Shown here: one piece after another, positions 1 to 5,417 of the stretch | Numbering within the stretch: the first letter of the stretch is position 1 | How the letters are laid out: each line of letters begins with the position of its first letter | Assembly (NCBI GenBank): GCA_003694175.1 | Contig: RFKV01000115.1 | Coordinates: 1 to 5,417, forward strand | Direction: 5' to 3' | Length of the DNA stretch: 5,417 nucleotides | Origin: Candidatus Dojkabacteria bacterium | Lineage (GTDB): Bacteria; Patescibacteriota; Dojkabacteria; J137 | Notes under the pieces: generated by a model | Database searches by the model: none | Told to the model about the DNA's origin: nothing | Seen by the model: the letters and a program-made list of their open reading frames with translations, nothing else | Position numbers and translations under genes: made by a program

Positions 1-605
1 GTAATATACACTTTAATATGTTCATACAAGTTTATTGGCAAAGTAAATAGGAAACAAAAAATTAGCAAAACATAATCTATGACGTAGTTGATAAATTAAA
101 GACTAAACCATGATAATTCAAGTCAATCCAATACAAATTACTTCTCTCTCTGTTTTGAAAAAATTCTTGTGACTTTAGACATATTTATGAAAATTTTTGA
201 AATTTTTACTCTTTGTCCAAAAAAACGTTGATTAACTTTGATAAGCAATCTGCTAACAAGGATGCTTTGAAACAAAAGAAAAAGATTCTGCTTAACCCAG
301 ATTTAATACAATACTAACTAAAATGAAACTCAAATTTATGGATAGGTTTATTAAGTCATTAAAGCGCAAGAATCTATTATGATTAAAAATTCATATGAGA
401 CCAGATACATTACTTTTGCACTTTGTTCACCATGTAATAAGTCCCAACTTTAGATTTAACCTGCCTACAAAGGTCACTTAATATATTCTAGATCGGTGCT
501 TAGAAAAAGAAATCAACTAGTTAATTTTAGCCAACTAAAGGAGTCAAATTTTTGTATCTTTTGTCCAGTGAATGATTGAGATTACTAATGGGGCAGGCAA
601 AAAAC
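1..605. other. Gene-poor AT-rich spacer
   Basis: I see no convincing gene here on either strand. The longest suggestive open frame is on the plus strand at 201-317, about 38 codons, lysine-rich, ending near NPDLIQY and a TAA. It has no ATG and no ribosome-binding site, only TTG codons at 213 and 228. A second short plus frame at 323-382 begins ATG and would give a basic 19-residue peptide, also without a Shine-Dalgarno sequence. Neither is called as a gene. No clear hairpin-plus-T-run terminator follows the stop codon of the minus-strand gene that ends at 606. Confidence 0.6.
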
Positions 606-1967
606 TCACTGCTCTAATGCACCAAGCTGCTCATCACTTCCTGTAACGCCCTTTCCTCTTCTTATTCTTAATTCCGAAAGTAACGTTAGTGGATCTGCTA
701 TTATCAATATGCTAAAAGTCGGGCTTGTAGAAACAGATCCTTCTTTTAACAAAAGTGAACTAACATACATATAAGGAGAGGATTCATCTCCTTTACATAT
801 AGGTATTCTCAATTTCCTAGTTCCAGCTAGTTCTTCATATGTATCCAAACCCGCTATTTCACCTAGCTTATCAAACAAATTTGTTATAGGGACGATCGGT
901 GCAAATAATTCATAAGGCTTACGCGGCTTTTCAAAAGATGAATAAAATAAACTTCTATCAACTCTATTTGTAGTTGACACATCACTAGGCTTAAAAACTC
1001 TATTTCCATAACCAAATTGAATCTGCTCATATCGACAAATAATATCAACACATCTTTGAATTAAAAAGAAATATGAAAATACCAATACCTCCTTTATTTC
1101 TTCGGGTAAAGGTTTTTTAAAAGTAAACATTCCTCTCTTTAAACTCCATCTGATTCTCCCAAAAAATCCACCTCTAATAACATCATTTCCTACTTGAACT
1201 TGAATACGATTAAAAAAGTCTTCCAATTTCTTATAGACATCTGATTCAGAAAATTGTATTAATAACGTATTCCACAAATTTCTTCTCTCATTATAAAGTA
1301 ATTGAATTTCGGTAAATAAACCCCTCAAATACTCTAGTTTGTTTTTTTGTCCCTTTAATTTTTCATTACCACCATCACCATTCAGAGTTTTTAATTGATT
1401 TAATATATCTTGAGTCATCTCCACGCCTGGATATCCACGATCGGCATAGGTTGGAATTTGAGCTATATATTCGTATAGATCATTCAGCCTCTCCGCAATA
1501 AACCACCAAGTTTCAGAAATTAGATTAACTAATTCTTTAAATTCTTCTTCATTTTTAAGATAAAGCTCATAAAGACCTTTTAAAGTGAAATTGGGAGAGA
1601 CACCTTTAACACTACAATAGATTGAAATCAGCTTAACAGCCAGAGGATCACCCCCACAAGTCAACTCAAATTGTACTCGTACGCCTCTATTTGGTAAATT
1701 TAATTCATTACGCAGCTCTCCCTTGATTAATTCCTCTAAATCACTAATACTTTCAACACTACCCAAAGTCCCTTGAAAATTCGCACCAAGACCTCTCAAT
1801 AAACCTAAAGCTCCTAGCAAACTGACAAAACCTTCAAGTTTAAACTGATCTTCACTTTCTTTTTTATTCTTCGTTTCTACACTACGCTCAATAGGAGAAC
1901 TTTGCTCCGGAAAGTGTTCCATTTTCTCTTGTTCTAAACTTGGATCGAATTCTACCAAAACAAACAA
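606..1967 (-). CDS. Hypothetical protein, about 450 aa, unrecognised family
   Basis: This is a long uninterrupted frame ending in TGA at 606-608. I do not recognise the family and assign no function. The full frame from TTG 1967 gives 453 residues; from the first internal ATG (1922, residue 16) it gives 438. Neither start has a good Shine-Dalgarno sequence; ATG 1922 has only a weak purine stretch (AAGAGAAA). Visible parts: a charged N-terminus (about 20-43), a Gly/Leu-rich stretch (about 45-64), an acidic helix-like segment leading into VRVQFELTC (76-104), a charged helical middle with a WW pair at 154-155 (about 130-255), a basic patch (269-286), a hydrophobic stretch (about 292-311) too interrupted by charges for a confident membrane helix, and an R/G-rich tail. 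No signal peptide is seen from either start. The same frame continues upstream to an amber codon at 1989-1991 and beyond it to a well-formed start at 2021, so the N-terminus may be truncated. It points the same way as the gene fragment at 4574-5417 and shares a short motif with it. Coding is near certain; function is unknown. Confidence 0.85.
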   Translation of the reverse strand: MFVLVEFDPSLEQEKMEHFPEQSSPIERSVETKNKKESEDQFKLEGFVSLLGALGLLRGLGANFQGTLGSVESISDLEELIKGELRNELNLPNRGVRVQFELTCGGDPLAVKLISIYCSVKGVSPNFTLKGLYELYLKNEEEFKELVNLISETWWFIAERLNDLYEYIAQIPTYADRGYPGVEMTQDILNQLKTLNGDGGNEKLKGQKNKLEYLRGLFTEIQLLYNERRNLWNTLLIQFSESDVYKKLEDFFNRIQVQVGNDVIRGGFFGRIRWSLKRGMFTFKKPLPEEIKEVLVFSYFFLIQRCVDIICRYEQIQFGYGNRVFKPSDVSTTNRVDRSLFYSSFEKPRKPYELFAPIVPITNLFDKLGEIAGLDTYEELAGTRKLRIPICKGDESSPYMYVSSLLLKEGSVSTSPTFSILIIADPLTLLSELRIRRGKGVTGSDEQLGALEQ

Positions 1968-1988
1968 ATTTTGTACAGAATTTTGACT

Positions 1989-2021
1989 CTATGCAAATAT
2001 AATATAAAAAATGATGAACAT
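1989..2021 (-). other. In-frame 10-codon ORF with strong RBS upstream of the long gene
   Basis: ATG at 2019-2021 is preceded by AAGGAG five bases away, the best translation start in the window. It encodes a hydrophobic 10-residue peptide (MFIIFYIIFA) and then meets TAG at 1989-1991. This ATG is 54 bases, exactly 18 codons, from the TTG at 1967 and in the same frame. Past the amber codon the frame stays open into the long protein. It may be the original start of the long gene, now separated by a nonsense mutation. It may instead be a short leader peptide, a readthrough site, or a sequence error. AT-rich DNA readily gives Phe/Ile-rich peptides, so the hydrophobicity alone proves nothing. Confidence 0.5.
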
Positions 2022-2026
2022 GTAGT

Positions 2027-2032
2027 CTCCTT
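2027..2032 (-). promoter_or_regulatory. Shine-Dalgarno AAGGAG for ATG 2021
   Basis: On the minus strand the bases read AAGGAG, followed by five bases (ACTAC) and ATG. This is a full match to the anti-Shine-Dalgarno core at good spacing. No site of comparable quality precedes the TTG at 1967 or the ATG at 1922. It therefore suggests that translation of this locus originally began at 2021. Confidence 0.6.
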
Positions 2033-2039
2033 AGTAATT

Positions 2040-2067
2040 TACATAATGAAAGTTTAGTTTTGATCAA
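2040..2067 (-). promoter_or_regulatory. Possible sigma-70-type promoter for the long gene
   Basis: On the minus strand TTGATC (2062-2067) resembles a -35 box. After a 16-base gap comes TATGTA (2040-2045), a weak -10 with only three matches to TATAAT. A start near 2033 would leave a very short leader just before the AAGGAG site. Such matches are common in AT-rich DNA, so this is tentative; its support is its position directly upstream of the strong ribosome-binding site. Confidence 0.25.
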
Positions 2068-2119
2068 CTTCTAAGACGGGCTCTGATTTCAAGCGGTTTC
2101 CTTAAAGGACGTGAACATA

Positions 2120-2727
2120 CTACTGATAATTTTCGAAACACTCACTGACAATATTCACTAACACAACCAACAAACACGAAGAGCTTGATTCAGGAGATTT
2201 ATTTGACTGTGCTTCTTCCCGTTGTATTCCTACCTTTGGTTGAAACACTCTTTGAACGAACTTCTATTTTTCATCATCGGTAATGAAGAAGGTTATTGAA
2301 CCATCATGATTACGCGAGACGAAAGTGTCCTATACCCTTTGTTTTTGTGGGTTATAATGCAAGAAAGGTGTAACAAAAGGAACAGATATTTCATTTGCTA
2401 GTCTAAATCATCTAGCAAAGATCTTACACACTAAAAAATCGAGGCAGGCTGATTGTAATTCATCAAAAATTAATTAAAAAAACTTCATCTACAATTCCTT
2501 CGGCAACACATAAGCAAGCTCCTTTCTTGCTTAACACTTGTAATGTCTTTAAAGTATTGCTTGTTTTGAAGCAAAATTTTCCTTACTTCATTCTATTATT
2601 TCTTTAGACTCTTGTTGTGTCAAAAGATATGATTCATCAATTTCTAACAGTATTCTGATTCCCTTACGACTTTATCATTTCTATCATTGTACCTTGCTGG
2701 ATTATACGCAATAACTATCAAAAGACG
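2120..2727 (-). pseudogene. Decayed coding region, several frameshifts and stops
   Basis: Consecutive protein-like segments on the minus strand suggest one broken gene. Segment 1 (2647-2727) contains LLIVIAYNPARYNDRND and ends in TAG. Segment 2 (2591-2656), in another frame, contains LLEIDESYLLTQQESKEII and ends in TGA. Segment 3 (2466-2552), in a third frame, contains LSKKGACLCVAEGIVDEVF. Segment 4 returns to the frame of segment 2 and runs 2470 to 2123 with only three internal stops (2408-2410, 2330-2332, 2264-2266) before TAG at 2120-2122. It includes VPFVTPFLHYNPQKQRV and HDGSITFFITDDEK. Over about 115 codons of such AT-rich DNA clearly more stops would be expected by chance. I do not recognise the product. 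The first segment faintly recalls the 'YNP...R..R' region of some IS4/IS1634-type transposases, but the later segments do not clearly support that. No start codon or ribosome-binding site could be fixed. Confidence 0.45.
2511..2533. repeat. Perfect 8-bp inverted repeat (hairpin)
   Basis: TAAGCAAG (2511-2518) is followed by a 7-base spacer and CTTGCTTA (2526-2533), a perfect 8-bp stem. It lies inside the decayed coding region, in the segment encoding LSKKGAC. No T-run follows on either strand, so it does not look like an intrinsic terminator. It may be chance or a structure within a former coding sequence. Confidence 0.5.
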
Positions 2728-2865
2728 ATTTCTTAAAAATTTTATAATCCTTATAATAAGGAAAAATCATCATCTCAACTACGGACCGCTTTTCCAGATA
2801 ACTCTACCAAACTTTCAGTGCTTTAGTATCCCAGTTATTCCGGCAGGGACATAGATAAAAGCTCA

Positions 2866-2898
2866 TTTGACAAAAACACATTTTGATAAAAAACACAT
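2866..2898. repeat. Tandem duplication, 16 and 17 bp units
   Basis: Unit one (2866-2881) reads TTTGACAAAAACACAT. Unit two (2882-2898) reads TTTGATAAAAAACACAT. They differ by one C-to-T change and one extra A, so this is a diverged two-copy tandem repeat, most simply a local slippage duplication. TTGACA in unit one matches a -35 box, but no -10 box lies at the right distance. Confidence 0.65.
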
Positions 2899-3095
2899 TT
2901 CTTGTAAATTTTGGTCAAACTTTTTGCAGAAATTTCAACACTCGGCCTTCAAAGCATTCTAAGTAAGTTAAGCCGGACAGGGTTACACTGACTATATAAT
3001 GTTTCTAAGTTAAGACTCAAATCCACCATCAAAAATATACAGTGCAATTTACTAATATAATCTTTAAAATTATTAATGTGTTACTTCAAAATAGT

Positions 3096-3111
3096 TATCT
3101 AAATATCTAAA
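3096..3111. repeat. Two-copy 8-bp tandem repeat TATCTAAA
   Basis: TATCTAAA occurs twice head to tail (3096-3103, 3104-3111), followed by a partial TA. A related TATCTAAAG occurs at about 3154-3162. It is short and AT-rich, so it may be chance, but it sits nine bases from the perfect dyad at 3121-3137. Confidence 0.4.
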
Positions 3112-3120
3112 TAGCTGCAT

Positions 3121-3137
3121 TGTACAAAACTTGTACA
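3121..3137. promoter_or_regulatory. Perfect 7-bp dyad, operator-like
   Basis: The sequence reads TGTACAA, AAC, TTGTACA: a perfect 7-bp inverted repeat around a 3-base centre. Read another way it is TTGTACA twice, 11 bp apart, about one helical turn. This geometry suits a dimeric DNA-binding protein. It is not a canonical NtcA site, since the GTA-to-TAC gap is 9 rather than 8, nor a LexA box of the GAAC-N4-GTTC type. Single TGTAC cores also occur near 1972 and 4500. No adjacent intact gene shows what it might regulate. Confidence 0.4.
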
Positions 3138-3366
3138 GTCTAACCAAGAGAAGTATCTAAAGTTATTTTCACTACCTCTGCTCCTACTTGTTCGCTCCGC
3201 TTAAAACTTATATTGTCTAAGCAAAAATTTATCAACCAACCTTGACTCTCTTTTAAATGTGCTAAATTGACATATTTAAACTACGGACTATGGCAGATGA
3301 AAAAGTTAGCTGTTTTATAAACCAAAACAATTAAAAATTAGCCTTTAAAAAAGTTTAAATACTGAC

Positions 3367-3558
3367 ATGAATCCAGCAGAGTTAGATCAGACCGAAACAC
3401 TCCAGGAAAGGATTTTGTAAAGTGAGCATTTTACAACTATTGCCACTAAAGTCTATAACTTAGCTCTACCACAAAATATAACCACTAAGTAAATATCTTG
3501 CTCATTGCTTCAGGTTAAGTGTGATTGTTTAACTATCAAAGAAATAACTAAAACTTAA
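3367..3558 (+). pseudogene. Possible short coding remnant with in-frame stops
   Basis: From ATG 3367 the plus strand reads MNPAELDQTETLQERIL and then TAA at 3418-3420. The same frame continues as SEHFTTIATKVYNLALPQNI to TAA at 3490-3492, and on to TAA at 3556-3558. The first two parts have a composition more like a real protein than random AT-rich translation. No Shine-Dalgarno sequence precedes the ATG, and 64 codons with two internal stops is only weakly unusual. The family is not recognised. It is the only plus-strand candidate of interest in the central spacer. Confidence 0.25.
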
Positions 3559-3695
3559 TTTTTAATCTTTAGACAAGAATAAAGTTTTAATCTCAAAAAT
3601 TTATCATTCGTAATTTCTATAGTTTATTGATATAGTAAAGAGCAAAAATTAAACGTTAAAGAGCCCATATAAAACTTCTCATTTCTTGTTTGCAA

Positions 3696-3726
3696 CATAC
3701 CGGAATATACAGTGTATTCGAGTATG
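3696..3726. repeat. 31-bp imperfect palindrome
   Basis: The left arm (CATAC, CG, GAATA, T, AC) and right arm (GT, G, TATTC, GA, GTATG) surround a single central A. Twelve of fifteen positions pair. As RNA it would form CAUAC/GUAUG, a 2x2 internal loop, then GAAUA/UAUUC closing a 7-base loop. It is the longest dyad I found in the window. It could be a dimer-binding site, a small structured RNA element or a mobile-element remnant; no T-run follows on either strand, which argues against a terminator. Confidence 0.5.
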
Positions 3727-4250
3727 CAATAGAGTTAAAACTGTTTGTTTTGAACTGCAAATGTTAACCCCAAAAAAAGGTGCTTCCAACCGTAAAGTGA
3801 AACTACATTACTTTTGATCTAGATGATAATAAAATAATTTTTACTGCACACTTAGTTTTCAAATTCGTTTTTCACTTAATAAACTTAATAAAAAGAAATA
3901 ACTTGTAAAATTTGATGCGCTAATGTTTTATTCTATAAATTCATTAAACATCAAGAAACCTCGACCTGTAATATTTGCCATACAACCACACTAATATACA
4001 TAACCCAAACACACCTAAAACTTCTTGTCGATACAGCAGTTTGGGAAATATAATTGTGCATCTTTATCAAATATTCAATAAACACATATTAGACCTGAAA
4101 AGATAACCATGTCATATAAAACTCTCATCTTCTACTTAAAACATCACCAAACAGTTCTTTAAGTATTTATTTTTTGCCTGCTAAACTATACTATGAACAT
4201 AACCCTTTTAAACGTACAATTCCGAATGGAGGCTTAGATTTATTATTATC

Positions 4251-4280
4251 TTTTTCACACTTAATTATCCACGTGAAAAA
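4251..4280. repeat. 8-bp inverted repeat with 14-base spacer
   Basis: TTTTTCAC (4251-4258) and GTGAAAAA (4273-4280) are perfect reverse complements. Five of the eight pairs are A-T at the outer end. The long loop and weak stem make it a minor structure. It is not next to any gene end, so a terminator role is unlikely. Confidence 0.35.
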
Positions 4281-4573
4281 TCCTGTTTCCAAGAATCAAA
4301 AATTATCTGAATACATCGCTTAAAGTCGAAACTGTGAATTTTGGAGTAGTTTTGGTTCAACTTTTAAGTGGTTCAATCGCAGACGATAATAACTCCTATC
4401 CTATAAGGGTATTCTTGTTCAACTTTTGTTTTTTTATTTTTACATAAGCGATTTTAAGTTCACAAAAAAGTTAGTTTAACTAAGTGAGAACAGTTTGCAC
4501 TGTACACAAGAGGACTTAAATTAAAAAAGAATAAAACACATTCAAAGTAGCAGTTTAGCAAAACTTTAGATTC

Positions 4574-5266
4574 CTAACCTTCAGGATGAAAATATACCCT
4601 TGCCGGACACCTACCAGTTATAAACGCTACAAGTACTCTTCTCCCTTCTACTCTAAATAACTCAAGCAAAAATGGAAATTGAATTCCTCGTTTAGTTTCA
4701 TCATGTTTTATCACCGCTTTAGGATTAAAACTAGCCTGAGGCGAAAAAACCTCAATACGTCTTTCACTCGATCCCGGCTGTCCTCCTGGTATATATACGT
4801 AAGTAATTTTTCCTGACGAATCATAATTTCTATCTAAACTTTCACAATCCTCACAACTTAATGGAAATCGAACTTTCAGTGAAGGACCTGATATGGATCC
4901 AGGATGCGTCTGAAAAAACACAGCTGATGCTACCTCTCTTTTTAGAACATCTCTTATAAACTCTGTTATATCATCGCGTTCACGTTGTAATCCTAGAGAG
5001 TAAATTATAAAATCAATCAATTCTTTAACTTCATTCGTTCTCATTAGTTTATCTAAAACTGATTGTATGATATCTACGTATTCACTATCTGTCATTATAA
5101 GTCCAGAAATGTCTCCTCTTCTTCGTCCTTCAAGATACCGCTCTAAACCTACAGCATTTGGACGTTTATTATGTTGACTGTTTTGTACTAAAGAAAATAG
5201 TTTTTGCTTAACAGATTTTATGTGATCAATTAAGGTTTGCAGATCCTGACCGTTTAGGAGAAAAAA
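4574..5266 (-). CDS. Hypothetical protein, C-terminal part of a frameshifted gene
   Basis: This frame ends with TAG at 4574-4576 and is open back to a TGA at 5267-5269. The first ATG is at 5095 and would give 173 residues, but I do not think it is the real start. It has no Shine-Dalgarno sequence at proper spacing (a GGAG lies 17 bases away). The 55 codons above it (5096-5260) also look coding: QDLQTLIDHIKSVKQKLF and GLERYLEGRRRGDISG. No ATG, GTG or TTG occurs among them. The frame therefore continues a protein begun in the frame at 5254-5417. Counted from ATG 5095: helical residues 1-58, then SLKVRFPLSC with a CEDC Cys pair at 81 and 84, a Gly/Ser-rich turn (about 91-112), and a hydrophobic C-terminus (about 138-171) including RVLVAFITGRCPARVYF. 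Residues 42-81 resemble residues 76-104 of the protein encoded at 606-1967. Family and function are not recognised. Confidence 0.75.
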   Translation of the reverse strand, partial: FFLLNGQDLQTLIDHIKSVKQKLFSLVQNSQHNKRPNAVGLERYLEGRRRGDISGLIMTDSEYVDIIQSVLDKLMRTNEVKELIDFIIYSLGLQRERDDITEFIRDVLKREVASAVFFQTHPGSISGPSLKVRFPLSCEDCESLDRNYDSSGKITYVYIPGGQPGSSERRIEVFSPQASFNPKAVIKHDETKRGIQFPFLLELFRVEGRRVLVAFITGRCPARVYFHPEG

Positions 5267-5417
5267 TCATACAACTTTCTTAATTGTAAAAAACCATTTT
5301 GTGTAAAAGCACTAAGTGCACTTTCAGGTTGAGCTTTAAGTTGAATGTAGTAAGTTAATATAGTGCCTGATAACTGTGCATCAGTAATCAACACATAATC
5401 TAAAAGATCTATAGGAC
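5254..5417 (-). CDS. Hypothetical protein, upstream frame of the same gene, partial
   Basis: This frame enters from the window edge and ends at TAA 5254-5256. It gives 53 residues, including DLLDYVLITDAQLSGTILTY and SALSAFTQNGFLQLRKLYDF. Composition and strand match the frame downstream. The two frames overlap by only about four codons, and a single -1 shift joins them as LRKLYDFF followed by LLNGQDLQTLIDH. The true start lies beyond 5417. Either the gene is broken by loss of one T in a run, or it is expressed by frameshifting, or the base count is a sequencing error. The family is unknown. Confidence 0.65.
   Translation of the reverse strand, partial: PIDLLDYVLITDAQLSGTILTYYIQLKAQPESALSAFTQNGFLQLRKLYDFFS
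5260..5266 (-). other. T6C tract at the frame junction: U UUU UUC heptamer
   Basis: On the minus strand GAT TTT TTC TCC TAA places U UUU UUC in the zero frame, a match to the X XXY YYZ pattern of -1 frameshift sites. A -1 slip here leads directly into the open downstream frame and bypasses the TAA at 5254-5256. I see no strong stem-loop just downstream and no clear Shine-Dalgarno-like stimulator upstream. A plain one-base loss in a homopolymer explains the same picture and is the default. A similar in-frame tract, U UUU UUA, lies at 5287-5293, but a slip there would hit the TGA at 5267-5269. Confidence 0.5.

Larger units (their letters stand above)
2728..3366. other. Gene-free AT-rich spacer with short repeats
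   Basis: I see no gene with a credible start here. It contains a tandem duplication at 2866-2898, a doubled 8-mer at 3096-3111 and a perfect dyad at 3121-3137. A locally less AT-rich patch lies at about 3175-3202. Across that patch the minus strand is open for 33 codons (3102-3200) between a TAA and a TAG, with a non-biased composition including FRYFSWLDCTSFVQC, but it has no start codon or ribosome-binding site. This may be a small coding remnant or chance. Confidence 0.5.
3559..4573. other. Gene-free AT-rich spacer with dyads
   Basis: There is no supportable gene in this kilobase. It contains a 31-bp imperfect dyad (3696-3726), an 8-bp inverted repeat with a 14-base spacer (4251-4280) and a short direct repeat GTTCAACTTTT at 4355-4365 and 4417-4427. 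On the minus strand one frame from ATG 4128 down to 3928 has three internal stops over 67 codons and contains MANITGRGFLMFNEFIE; it is too weak to call. Just after the stop codon of the gene ending at 4574 there is a 5-bp stem (AGTTT/AAACT) with a T-rich stretch some way downstream, not a convincing terminator. Confidence 0.5.

Overview
This is an AT-rich, gene-poor bacterial window using the standard bacterial code: Trp is TGG, and TGA ends the main gene. Only about 40 percent reads as open protein frame, and all convincing coding signal is on the minus strand. The rest is low-GC spacer with short repeats, palindromes and apparently decayed coding sequence. Low GC plus low coding density fits a genome such as a Trichodesmium-like filamentous cyanobacterium, or a decaying host-associated bacterium (Ehrlichia/Wolbachia type). 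The sequence alone does not decide, and no protein here is recognised well enough to place the organism.

Layout. 1-605: spacer, no convincing gene. 606-1967 (-): one long intact frame for an unrecognised protein of about 450 residues. Upstream of it, a strong ribosome-binding site and ATG at 2021 lie in the same frame but are cut off by an amber codon at 1989-1991, so the original start seems damaged or to encode a 10-residue leader. 2120-2727 (-): a decayed coding region with frame changes and several in-frame stops. 2728-4573: a long spacer holding a 16/17-bp tandem duplication, a perfect 7-bp dyad, a 31-bp imperfect dyad and weak possible gene remnants. 4574-5417 (-): the 3' part of a second unrecognised gene that runs off the window. 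Its two frames are joined by an apparent one-base shift at 5260-5266, exactly at a T6C tract that reads as a U UUU UUC slippery heptamer.

The two minus-strand proteins share a short segment: acidic residue, I/L, x, E, L/F, I, K/R, a few residues, L, K/R, x, E, then V, Q/R, F, x, L, S/T, C. They may therefore be distant relatives. No enzyme, transport or defence role can be assigned. The most economical reading is a decaying locus with remnants of a lineage-specific protein family. The two interrupted genes could instead use recoding (amber readthrough, -1 frameshifting), which is testable but not the default explanation.
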